Below, in pieces: positions 57,263 to 64,000 of a stretch of DNA of 64,000 bases (positions within the stretch are counted from its first letter, which is position 1; each line of letters starts with the position of its first letter). Source of the DNA: Chromobacterium sp. ATCC 53434 (lineage in GTDB: Bacteria > Pseudomonadota > Gammaproteobacteria > Burkholderiales > Chromobacteriaceae). The stretch is from positions 2,294,001 through 2,358,000 of the forward strand of contig NZ_CP025429.1 in the NCBI RefSeq assembly GCF_002848345.1. Direction: 5' to 3'. Both the position numbers and the translations under genes were made by a program. The notes beneath the pieces are model-generated. The model did not search any database. It was not told where the DNA came from and was given only the letters and a program-made list of their open reading frames with translations.

Positions 57263-58171
57263 TCAGACAGGATTTCCGGATCTGACGCTGATCCAGGCGT
57301 TTCCGTTTGACCACGCCAGCGCGGCACCGCCGACAGCATCCGTGATGTAGACCGATGCGCCTGCAAACGCTGAAGCGGCCGGCGCGGTTGCTCTGGTGTA
57401 CGCCGGGGCCGGCGTCGGCGTAGTGTTGAATCCACTGACGGTTAGAACGCTCTGCGGCTGCACGGTCAGGAGATTGCCGGCCGGCAGCCGGCTGCCGGTA
57501 TTCACCACGTTGGCCACCCAGCCGCCATTCGACGTATCACCAAATGCGCTGCAGCTGCCGGCGCCGGACCATGCCTGCAACTGGACGAACACCGTGTAGG
57601 ACGTCGGGCTGTTTTGGGAGACCAGAAAGGTGCAGCCCGTGTTGCCGAACACCATGGCGGATGCAGCACCGAAAAATGGACCGCTGGAGCCTGGTTGCTG
57701 TGCTCCACCGTTGCTGGTGCAGAACAACAATGTCGCTATGCCCAACTGATTATTGAGGGCGTTGTAGCCATTGCCGAACAAAACATTGAGTGCCAGCTTG
57801 GCCCCGTTCTGTCCGCAATTGAACGTCCCCAGCTGCACGTAGGACGCGGTGTCCTTGGTATCAGGAATGCCATCTTGTCGTACCGGCGGATAGCCAAGAC
57901 CGGCTGCAACCTGCGCCCCCGTCACATTGCTGACCGTGCCGGCGTTACCCGTCACAGAAATTGGCCAGGTTCCGCTGCTATTGGATCCGTCGGAGCGCAG
58001 CACGTTACCTGCAGCCGGCACTGTGCGCGTGCTGCCGGTCGCATCCGTCAACGTCACCATTCCGGAGCCGGTCAGCCACGCATTGAACTGGTCCATCGTG
58101 ACATTGTATTTCTGGAGCAACTGGGCGACCGACGCCGCGAGGTCTGCCGTAGAAGGGCTTGCTGCTGACAT
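57263..58171 (-). CDS. Tail fibre / tail tip protein, prophage 2
   Basis: 302 aa from MSAASPSTADLAASVAQLLQ at 58171, with GGAGG four bases upstream. The N-terminal part (NVTMDQFNAWLTGSGMVTLT) and GNAGTVSNVTGAQVAAGLGYPP are typical of fibre attachment segments. The C-terminus is Gly/Thr/Ser-rich, as in receptor-binding tips. It is separated from the gpJ group by a terminator hairpin. Confidence 0.75.
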   Translation of the reverse strand: MSAASPSTADLAASVAQLLQKYNVTMDQFNAWLTGSGMVTLTDATGSTRTVPAAGNVLRSDGSNSSGTWPISVTGNAGTVSNVTGAQVAAGLGYPPVRQDGIPDTKDTASYVQLGTFNCGQNGAKLALNVLFGNGYNALNNQLGIATLLFCTSNGGAQQPGSSGPFFGAASAMVFGNTGCTFLVSQNSPTSYTVFVQLQAWSGAGSCSAFGDTSNGGWVANVVNTGSRLPAGNLLTVQPQSVLTVSGFNTTPTPAPAYTRATAPAASAFAGASVYITDAVGGAALAWSNGNAWISVRSGNPV

Positions 58172-58386
58172 CACGCCTCCAAAGAAGAAGCCCCGCTGTC
58201 GCGGGGCTTGGGATAGGTGTTTTTGACGGCGCGAATCTGGTCCAGCATCGCCGCCGCCTCCGGCGGCAACGTGTCGGGCGGCAGGCTGGCAATCACCCGC
58301 CACAACACGTCGAGCTGCTCGCCTGTGTCCGGGTACCGCTGACGCCGCGCCACGACGTGGTCGCCGACATGGTGGATTTTCATCAT
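58171..58386 (-). CDS. Small hypothetical tail protein, prophage 2
   Basis: 71 aa (MMKIHHVGDHVVARRQRYPD, then VLWRVIASLPPDTLPPEAAA). It overlaps the next upstream gene by four bases, and its end lies in the terminator hairpin. No family is recognised. Confidence 0.6.
   Translation of the reverse strand: MMKIHHVGDHVVARRQRYPDTGEQLDVLWRVIASLPPDTLPPEAAAMLDQIRAVKNTYPKPRDSGASSLEA
58188..58209 (-). terminator. Terminator hairpin before the fibre gene, prophage 2
   Basis: AAGCCCCGC and GCGGGGCTT pair around TGTC, and CTTCTTT follows on the minus strand. It lies within the 3' end of the 71-aa gene and would end or weaken transcription from the gpJ block. Confidence 0.6.
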
Positions 58387-58745
58387 GTCGTCACCTCGAA
58401 TACAGCGGTTTGCGCCGGGAAGGCCTCGACGACGACGACATGGCGGCCCGGATGCGCGAACGACAACTCGCACACCGCGTCCGCGCACCGGTACTCCGCG
58501 CCGTCGATGTATAGCCAGCACGGCGCCGGCAGCTGCCGCAGCACCAGGCCGTCCAACTGCGCGGTGGCGGGCGGGCGCGGCGCAATGGCGCCGTCGCGCA
58601 CGTACTGCGTCACCGGGTCGGCCACGACGGCGAGGATGCGCTTGCCGGCGGCGCGATCCAGTTTGATGTTTTCCGGCCGGGACGTCCCGGTTTGCAGAAT
58701 CCGGCCGGTGTCGTCGTACTCGACGATGTTGATAGCCATGCTCAT
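58383..58745 (-). CDS. Hypothetical tail-associated protein, prophage 2
   Basis: 120 aa from MSMAINIVEYDDTGRILQTG at 58745 (or MAINIV at 58739). It is beta-rich, with CWLYIDGAEYRCADAVCELS near the end. It overlaps the gpJ stop and the 71-aa gene. Its position suggests a tail-fibre accessory, but no family is recognised. Confidence 0.6.
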   Translation of the reverse strand: MSMAINIVEYDDTGRILQTGTSRPENIKLDRAAGKRILAVVADPVTQYVRDGAIAPRPPATAQLDGLVLRQLPAPCWLYIDGAEYRCADAVCELSFAHPGRHVVVVEAFPAQTAVFEVTT

Positions 58746-61700
58746 CTCCTGAAAAGAACGCAACCATAGCGGATCATGCCGTTCAGTCCGCTGCTGATCG
58801 CCGGCGACGATACGCCGATCGTCACGACCTCGCCGGCATTGACGTTGAGGACCAACACTGCACTGCCGTTGATCGGCGTGGAGCGCCCCCGCCCGTAGAG
58901 GGTTGCGATCGGATCGGCATACGGCGAGTCGGCGAACGCCAGCAGCGTGCCGCTGTCGCTGCAGCTGAACTGGAATGAATAGTCGAACGGAGGGACGCGA
59001 CCGGTGACGGTAATCGAGCGCGTGTCATTCTTGCTGACCGCCTCCCCCTTGATCTGCAACGTGTCCACCATCAGATTGCGGATGAAAGAGCCGTCGATTC
59101 CGTTCATGCTGACGATGATATTCCCCACTGCATCCCTGATCGTCATGCCCCGAGTGTCGATTTGCCCGACCGTCAACTGCCCTTTGATATACGCGGCCCC
59201 CATCCCGGTCATGTCGACCACGACGCCGCCGGCAGCATCGCAGATGGTCAACCCTCGCGTATTGATCTGGCCTGCATCGATAGAACCGGACACGATTGCA
59301 TTTCGACCGGAAATCGAGCCATCAACGATCATGGCGCCGTCGACGCCGACAGCCGCCTGCCCGTTGATACGACCGACCGTGAAAGCCGGGCGCGGATTAG
59401 AGCCGTCCGGAAACGCGACCTGGAACTTGTCCGCCAGGACCGCAAACGAAGACCCGCCCTGCCCATTGTTCAACTGGATGCCGGCAACACGGGGATTCTG
59501 GCCGTTCGCGTCCAACTGGATCTTCACCGCCCACTGCCCGAGCAGCCCGTTAAGGCTCTGGGTCTGTTGGGCGATGGTCGCGCTGTTACCGTTGAGGGTC
59601 GTCTGCAACTGAGACAGCTGGCTCGCCGCGGCGCTGTCAGCAGTGACACGTGCCATCCATTCGCTGGTGATCGCCGCGGCGTTGCCGGCGACGGCCGCCT
59701 GCAGAGCCAAAATGTTCGACGCCATCGCGGCATTCTGGTCGGCGCGGACTTTCTGCTCATTCACGATTGCCGCTGTTGCCTGGCCGCTGATCACTCGCGC
59801 GCCGCGCGCCTGCGACCATGACGTGTCCACTTGCAGCAACGCTTGCAGCAGTGCGCTCGCCACATTGTCATTGCTGGTGATGCTGCCGGCCAGATCCGGC
59901 GCAAGCAGGCTGTAGTCGACGCCGCCCTGCAGCTGCTGGAGCAGCAGCGTGGGATCCTTCATCGTTTGAGCTTGAGCCGTGGCAAACGCCGAAACATTCC
60001 CCCAGGTATCGTATATTCGAAGCCAGAAGAAGTAAGTCACACCCAGCTGCGCGCCCTGAAAGGTAAAGGCCGTCGTGGGATAGCCGAGGTCCGCCAGCTT
60101 GCCGGGATTGGGGTCCGCTGCAGTGGTGCTATAAAACAGCTCGGCCCGCTTGATGTCCGGCCGGCCGGCAGGATACGCCCACGTCAGATCGACCTTCATC
60201 GCGCCACCCACGGCCGACAACGTCGGCGCCGGCGGCGGCGTCACCTGCCCTTGAGTCTGCTGATTTCCGGTAACGGGAATGCTGACGACGCCGGTCACCG
60301 ATACAGTCGACACCCGGACATCGTAACTGCCGGGCACCACATCCATGATTTCGGCGTGATTGCTCACCTGGTCCGGCAGAACAATCCAGTTCCCCCCGTC
60401 CTGCCTATAGGTCACCCGATAACCACGAAGGTACGGATGCACGACCGCCGGCCAGTCCACCAACAGCTTCACCCTGCGGCTGCCATCTGGCGCCAAATAG
60501 GGCTGCTCCTGGAGCTGAACCGCCAGGACCGGCGGCATCGCGCCAGGATCTGGAAGATTGCTGGTCGGGGCCGGGTCGAAGCGGAGGCCGGTTTCGATGG
60601 CAGCCCATTTATTCGGATCGTACTGCAGGCCCGAGATCTCGAACTCGCCGTTATCGGCAGCCTTGATAGACACGCAGGTCCACAGGTCAGGCTGAAGATT
60701 GGTCGCGATCAACACCCAGGTGGCACCGGCGACCGGCTGGGCCGGATACTGCGACACGATGGTCAGCGTGTCAGTCGTTCCCGGCGGAGCGACAACCCCA
60801 CGACGCACCGGTACGCCATCCGGCCCCGTCACCTCCAACGTGTAGGTGACACCTGCCTGCAGCGTAACTGGAGCATCGAGCCGAACCACGGTGCCGGCCA
60901 CCGAAACTACCCGACCACCCATCCGCGCGCCGGCCACGTGGAAGTCGGACGTCGCAAACAGGTCACCCGGTTGCAAATCCGCGCTGTACGCCGCCGCCTT
61001 GAAATCCACCATCTCGGTACTGCGCTGCGCAGTCTCCAGGATGTACCGGCCACAGCGGCGCGCCTGCCCGCGCGTGACGGCGCCCATCGCCACCGCCGAC
61101 GTCTGCTGCAGCCCGTAGGTCAGCAGCCCTTGCCCATGCTCGGTGTACTCCACCGCGCGCCGGTAGCGGTCGCTCGGATCCGTCCAGGCCACGGCCGCAG
61201 CAGTGAAGCGCCCATTTTTCGGAGTGGACGAATAGGTGAATTTTCCATCAATGACATTGGTGGCGTTGAAGTGCTTGACCGGCTGTTTGCCGGGCATGTC
61301 CGCGACGATCCGAATGCCGCCGGCAGACCAGTAGGCCTGGCCGCAGAAACTGCTCACGATGTCGGAAACGACTTTCCAGGCATCCTGCGTGTCTTGCTGG
61401 AAATTGTGGAACTGGAATCGCGGCTCGAAGCCGCCGTAACCGTCCGGAACAGGCTGATCACACCACTGGGCGATAGCGTACATCCCCCAGCGGTCCATGT
61501 TGGCCGCCGGAATGTTGATGCCGAAACGGTTATCCGTGCAGTAGGTCCACAGGAACCAGACGGGGTTACTGGTCGGCGCCGGCTTGAAGTTGCCATCCCA
61601 TGGGCCGGTATACGTGCGCGCCACCGGATCGTAATTGCTGGGCACCTGGCACTTCAGCTGCTGCCACAGCACCGACACCTCCGGCATCCGACTGAACTGG

Positions 61701-62419
61701 CGCGCGTCGAACTTCAGCGCGACCACAGACAGGTTTGGATAGCGCAGCTGCGCGTCGATGATGCTGGTGAACGATGTGAAAACGGTCTGGTTTGCCAGAT
61801 ACTGCGTCGTGCTGTCCGGCGTGATTCTGCGAACCCGGACGAGCCACGGGCCAGTGCCAGGCAACTGCAGCCGCGTGCTGCGCTGGTAGTTGGCCGTGGT
61901 TTTGTCGGAAATGGTGACCATGGCAGCTTGGGAAAATTTGCCATTCGTCGGCGCCAAATCGATGGCGTACTGCACCGACGAACCACCGGTGTCGCCGGTT
62001 TTCGGATCGGTGGAGCGCAGGCCGGCGGGCAGAGATACCGTCACCCGGATGGCGGTGGCGTTCACATCCGCCACAGTTTGCGTGATCGGATTCGTCGCCT
62101 TCACCTCCAAGCCCACGCCGATCTCCGTCTCGACAGCCGGAAAACCCTGAATCGCGGGCTGCGTTTGGGTGCCAGTGCGATACGAAACCTGCATGTTCTG
62201 GAAGTTGAACGAACCGTCAGAATTCTGAATCGGCGTATCGTCCAGATAGATGCTTTTCAGCGGATTGGCCGGGTCGGCCGGCCCGCCGGTCTCGCCATGG
62301 CCCAGCAGCACCATCATGCGGCCGTAGCTGATCGACTGCGCGGTGTCGGGCGACTCTACCGGGGTATGCTGGCTGCCACCGCCGCCGCCCTTGGCGCCAA
62401 AGATTGCATCGTCGGACAT
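58742..62419 (-). CDS. J: Tail tip / host-specificity protein J (lambda gpJ type)
   Basis: 1225 aa, the usual gpJ size. The N-terminus has GGGGGSQHTPVESPDTAQSI, then SYGRMMVLLGHGETGG. The middle carries GQAYWSAGGIRIVADMPGKQ and the GRYILE-type tail module, followed by fibronectin-like repeats (about 640-830), coiled segments and a C-terminal tip domain. It forms the tail tip and binds the receptor. gpI lies 34 bases upstream and a small hairpin (62439-62455) is in the gap. Confidence 0.93.
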   Translation of the reverse strand: MSDDAIFGAKGGGGGSQHTPVESPDTAQSISYGRMMVLLGHGETGGPADPANPLKSIYLDDTPIQNSDGSFNFQNMQVSYRTGTQTQPAIQGFPAVETEIGVGLEVKATNPITQTVADVNATAIRVTVSLPAGLRSTDPKTGDTGGSSVQYAIDLAPTNGKFSQAAMVTISDKTTANYQRSTRLQLPGTGPWLVRVRRITPDSTTQYLANQTVFTSFTSIIDAQLRYPNLSVVALKFDARQFSRMPEVSVLWQQLKCQVPSNYDPVARTYTGPWDGNFKPAPTSNPVWFLWTYCTDNRFGINIPAANMDRWGMYAIAQWCDQPVPDGYGGFEPRFQFHNFQQDTQDAWKVVSDIVSSFCGQAYWSAGGIRIVADMPGKQPVKHFNATNVIDGKFTYSSTPKNGRFTAAAVAWTDPSDRYRRAVEYTEHGQGLLTYGLQQTSAVAMGAVTRGQARRCGRYILETAQRSTEMVDFKAAAYSADLQPGDLFATSDFHVAGARMGGRVVSVAGTVVRLDAPVTLQAGVTYTLEVTGPDGVPVRRGVVAPPGTTDTLTIVSQYPAQPVAGATWVLIATNLQPDLWTCVSIKAADNGEFEISGLQYDPNKWAAIETGLRFDPAPTSNLPDPGAMPPVLAVQLQEQPYLAPDGSRRVKLLVDWPAVVHPYLRGYRVTYRQDGGNWIVLPDQVSNHAEIMDVVPGSYDVRVSTVSVTGVVSIPVTGNQQTQGQVTPPPAPTLSAVGGAMKVDLTWAYPAGRPDIKRAELFYSTTAADPNPGKLADLGYPTTAFTFQGAQLGVTYFFWLRIYDTWGNVSAFATAQAQTMKDPTLLLQQLQGGVDYSLLAPDLAGSITSNDNVASALLQALLQVDTSWSQARGARVISGQATAAIVNEQKVRADQNAAMASNILALQAAVAGNAAAITSEWMARVTADSAAASQLSQLQTTLNGNSATIAQQTQSLNGLLGQWAVKIQLDANGQNPRVAGIQLNNGQGGSSFAVLADKFQVAFPDGSNPRPAFTVGRINGQAAVGVDGAMIVDGSISGRNAIVSGSIDAGQINTRGLTICDAAGGVVVDMTGMGAAYIKGQLTVGQIDTRGMTIRDAVGNIIVSMNGIDGSFIRNLMVDTLQIKGEAVSKNDTRSITVTGRVPPFDYSFQFSCSDSGTLLAFADSPYADPIATLYGRGRSTPINGSAVLVLNVNAGEVVTIGVSSPAISSGLNGMIRYGCVLFRR

Positions 62420-62453
62420 TCATGCTCCAGAAAAGATGCCCGCGCTCGGCGGG

Positions 62454-63065
62454 CTATACGAGTACAGGGGAGTTGGTGGGCAGCGCCCCGGTGCCGATGT
62501 CCTCGACGCTGACGCCGGCGGAAATCACAGTGCCGGCAATCAGCATGGTGCCGACGCCTATCGGGATGGGCAGGCCCTGGGCGCTGGTCTGCTGCGCGCC
62601 GTTGAACCAGTAGTTCGGCTTGCCGTCCTTGGCCTGCCAGTCGGGCTGCTTGGGGATGGGGGTCAGCAGTTGAATCGCTCCGCCAATCATCATGCTTGCG
62701 CCGACGCCATAGCCTGCGGTCACTGCCGCGGCACTCCAGTACAGCGGGTTCCACCACGAGAAAGCCAAGATGGCCGCACCGGCCAGAAAGCGAACGCCAG
62801 CACTCGCCCCAACGATCACCGGCATAATCAGGATGTCGCCCTGACTCACCAGCACGATCTCATCCTCCGCGACATCCCTATCAGCCACCGTCACGCGATA
62901 TCCGACCTTCTCCGGATCGCTCTCACGCAGGTGCTGGGCAAACCCTGGCCAGTTGGCTTCCAGCATGCGGATGGCTTCCGCCACGCTGTCCACGTAGGCG
63001 GCGAACTCCTTCACGAACTTCTCGCCCAACTCTCCGCCCAGGCGGACGTTCCGTTTCTCACCCAT
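62454..63065 (-). CDS. I: Tail assembly protein I (lambda gpI type)
   Basis: 203 aa. The pattern VRLGGELGEKFVKEFAAYVD, then AIRMLEANWPGFAQHL is typical of gpI. The C-terminal half holds Gly/Ala-rich hydrophobic segments (ASAGVRFLAGAAILAFSWWN) and QQTSAQGLPIPIGVGTMLIA. It takes part in tail tip assembly and overlaps gpK by eight bases. Confidence 0.88.
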   Translation of the reverse strand: MGEKRNVRLGGELGEKFVKEFAAYVDSVAEAIRMLEANWPGFAQHLRESDPEKVGYRVTVADRDVAEDEIVLVSQGDILIMPVIVGASAGVRFLAGAAILAFSWWNPLYWSAAAVTAGYGVGASMMIGGAIQLLTPIPKQPDWQAKDGKPNYWFNGAQQTSAQGLPIPIGVGTMLIAGTVISAGVSVEDIGTGALPTNSPVLV

Positions 63066-63741
63066 TTCGAGACCTCACAATCGTGACGGTACAGCGCCGC
63101 CACCAGCCGCCATAAATGCCGACCTGGCTGGGCTGATGGTAGAGCTGATGAAGGATGCGGCTATCGCCGAGGTAGATGGCAACGTGGTTGACCACGCTGG
63201 CCTCGCACATCATGAAGATCAGGTCGCCACGCGCGGGCTCGCCTTCAACGACATCCACCGACGCGCTAGCCAGCCACGCCGGGAATGGGCTATCTCCCCG
63301 CTTCCAGAATTCCTCTGCCACCTGCGCCCGCGGCAATACAATCCCGGTCTCCCGACGATGCCAGTCCTGCGCCAGCGTGAAGCAGTCGAACATGCCCCAG
63401 CAGAATGGCCGCCCCTCGTAGGGCGCCTGCCAGCCGATGGGCTCGGTCAGCGTGTGCTCACCGTTCGGCCAACTGACGATGTGCCAGGGCAGCCCGGTCC
63501 GCTCGCACATCACACGATCCACCATCGATGGCTCGGCGGTGTCGTCGGGGTGACTGTGCCAGATGCCGACAACTCGGCCCAGTTGCTCAGCGGCGGCATA
63601 GTCAACCGGGTCGAGCTCAAACTGCGCGCGGGGGTCGCCGGCGATGTTCCGGCACTGGTAGACGCGCCCGGAGTTCAGCAGCACGCCGCACGCCTCCTGC
63701 GGGTGTGCCAGCTCCGCCAGGTGAAGCATTTCGTTGATCAT
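63058..63741 (-). CDS. K: Tail tip protein K (JAB plus NlpC/P60)
   Basis: 227 aa. The N-terminal JAB metalloprotease motif is GIWHSHPDDTAEPSMVD. The C-terminal NlpC/P60 part shows Cys in GMFDCFTLAQDW and His in NHVAIYLGD. This is the lambda gpK domain pair, thought to process tail proteins and cut murein during entry. It overlaps gpI and follows a gpL remnant. Confidence 0.92.
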   Translation of the reverse strand: MINEMLHLAELAHPQEACGVLLNSGRVYQCRNIAGDPRAQFELDPVDYAAAEQLGRVVGIWHSHPDDTAEPSMVDRVMCERTGLPWHIVSWPNGEHTLTEPIGWQAPYEGRPFCWGMFDCFTLAQDWHRRETGIVLPRAQVAEEFWKRGDSPFPAWLASASVDVVEGEPARGDLIFMMCEASVVNHVAIYLGDSRILHQLYHQPSQVGIYGGWWRRCTVTIVRSRNG

Positions 63742-63761
63742 GGGACATCCAGAAACGAGAA

Positions 63762-63779
63762 AACCCGCCGGAGCGGGTT
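63762..63779 (-). terminator. Hairpin between gpL and gpK, prophage 2
   Basis: AACCCGC and GCGGGTT pair around CGGA, and TTTCTCGTTT follows on the minus strand. It could weaken transcription into gpK. Moderate support only. Confidence 0.45.
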
Positions 63780-63799
63780 GATTGTAGGGGTGAGATCGC

Positions 63800-63905
63800 T
63801 CAGCCGTAACGACGCAGCCCCAGCAGTCCAGGGAAGTTGGTCTGGTTCCCTCGGCACTGGCAGTCGCTGTAGTGCTTGCCGCAAGCGTCTTTGTTGGGAT
63901 CGCTA
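63800..63905 (-). pseudogene. L: Minor tail protein L, C-terminal end, cut by IS630
   Basis: The minus strand reads DPNKDACGKHYSDCQCRGN, then NFPGLLGLRRYG and TGA. The Cys pattern and FPG ending are those of lambda gpL (iron-sulfur tail tip protein). The upstream part is separated by the second IS630 copy and lies beyond the window. Confidence 0.8.
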
Positions 63906-64000
63906 TTAATCCGGCAGTAATAATCCGTACAGATTGTATACTTCCGGCATGGAAAAAATCGATGTGCGCAAGCTTGAACTGGCCGCCCGTGAGCAGCTGA
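63906..64000 (+). mobile_element. IS630-family insertion sequence, copy 2 (partial)
   Basis: All 95 visible bases equal the left end of copy 1 (23175-23269), including the inverted end and the transposase start. TA precedes it at 63904-63905. It continues beyond the window. Confidence 0.92.
63949..64000 (+). CDS. IS630-family transposase, first codons
   Basis: The first 17 codons (MEKIDVRKLELAAREQL) equal those of the transposase at 23218. The rest lies right of the window. Confidence 0.9.
   Translation, partial: MEKIDVRKLELAAREQL

Noticed and set aside
59831..62512. 893-aa plus-strand frame
   Set aside because: Antisense shadow of gpJ, rich in Arg and His, without domain features.

Overview
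The window is GC-rich and reads as chromosomal DNA of a betaproteobacterium of the Chromobacterium/Neisseriales type. That placement is inferred from codon use, the recN and tRNA-Ser context, the phage types and the short RHS toxin family; no rRNA or other decisive marker is present. Only the recN 3' end at the left edge, and perhaps parts of 48-55 kb, look like ordinary host sequence. The rest is stacked mobile DNA.

Prophage 1 (about 1039-45140). It is bounded by the 5' half and 3' half of a tRNA-Ser that share an 11-bp core, with the 10-mer CATTTCCGCA near both ends. Almost all genes lie on the minus strand. Left to right: an intact tRNA-Ser(UGA), an integrase, a methylase remnant, primase-helicase, small early genes, a second short recombinase, CII-like, Cro-like and CI-like regulators around palindromic operators, a signal-peptide protein, and a LuxR-type regulator with autoinducer-domain residues. 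Then comes a complete Mu-like contractile virion cassette in reverse: tail fibre, baseplate, tape measure, frameshifted assembly chaperone, tube, sheath, lysis genes, capsid, head proteins, portal and terminase. No Mu transposase is visible, so this is a Mu-type virion joined to tyrosine-recombinase lysogeny. A Mor/late-activator-like gene and a third recombinase lie near the right end.

The late region is cut into three blocks. Each block is preceded by the same 22-bp motif on the minus strand (late promoter candidate), and each motif sits at the edge of an AT-rich cargo: a Septu-like PtuA/PtuB pair, a McrB-N/DUF3883 nuclease with a membrane protein and a 182-aa protein, and a 2-TM membrane protein. 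These look like three cargo slots, two of them carrying recognisable or probable anti-phage genes. The prophage is probably defective: an IS630 element splits the tail-tube gene and an ISAs1 element splits a cargo gene.

Island and variable region (about 45.1-55 kb). A P4-type integrase follows the displaced tRNA 3' half, then a ParA/ribbon-helix-helix pair with downstream repeats. After that come an acyltransferase, a stand-alone RHS-core protein ending in a cholera-toxin-like ADP-ribosyltransferase domain, a decayed second RHS gene, a WGR-like gene split by an IS5 element, a secreted protein, a methyltransferase and a broken SRAP gene.

Prophage 2 (about 55.0 kb to beyond the right edge). 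This is the lysis and tail-tip end of a lambda-like siphovirus: nested Rz/Rz1, holins, muramidase, tail fibre, gpJ, gpI, gpK and the 3' end of gpL. gpL is cut by a second copy of the same IS630, so one insertion sequence has hit tail genes in both prophages.
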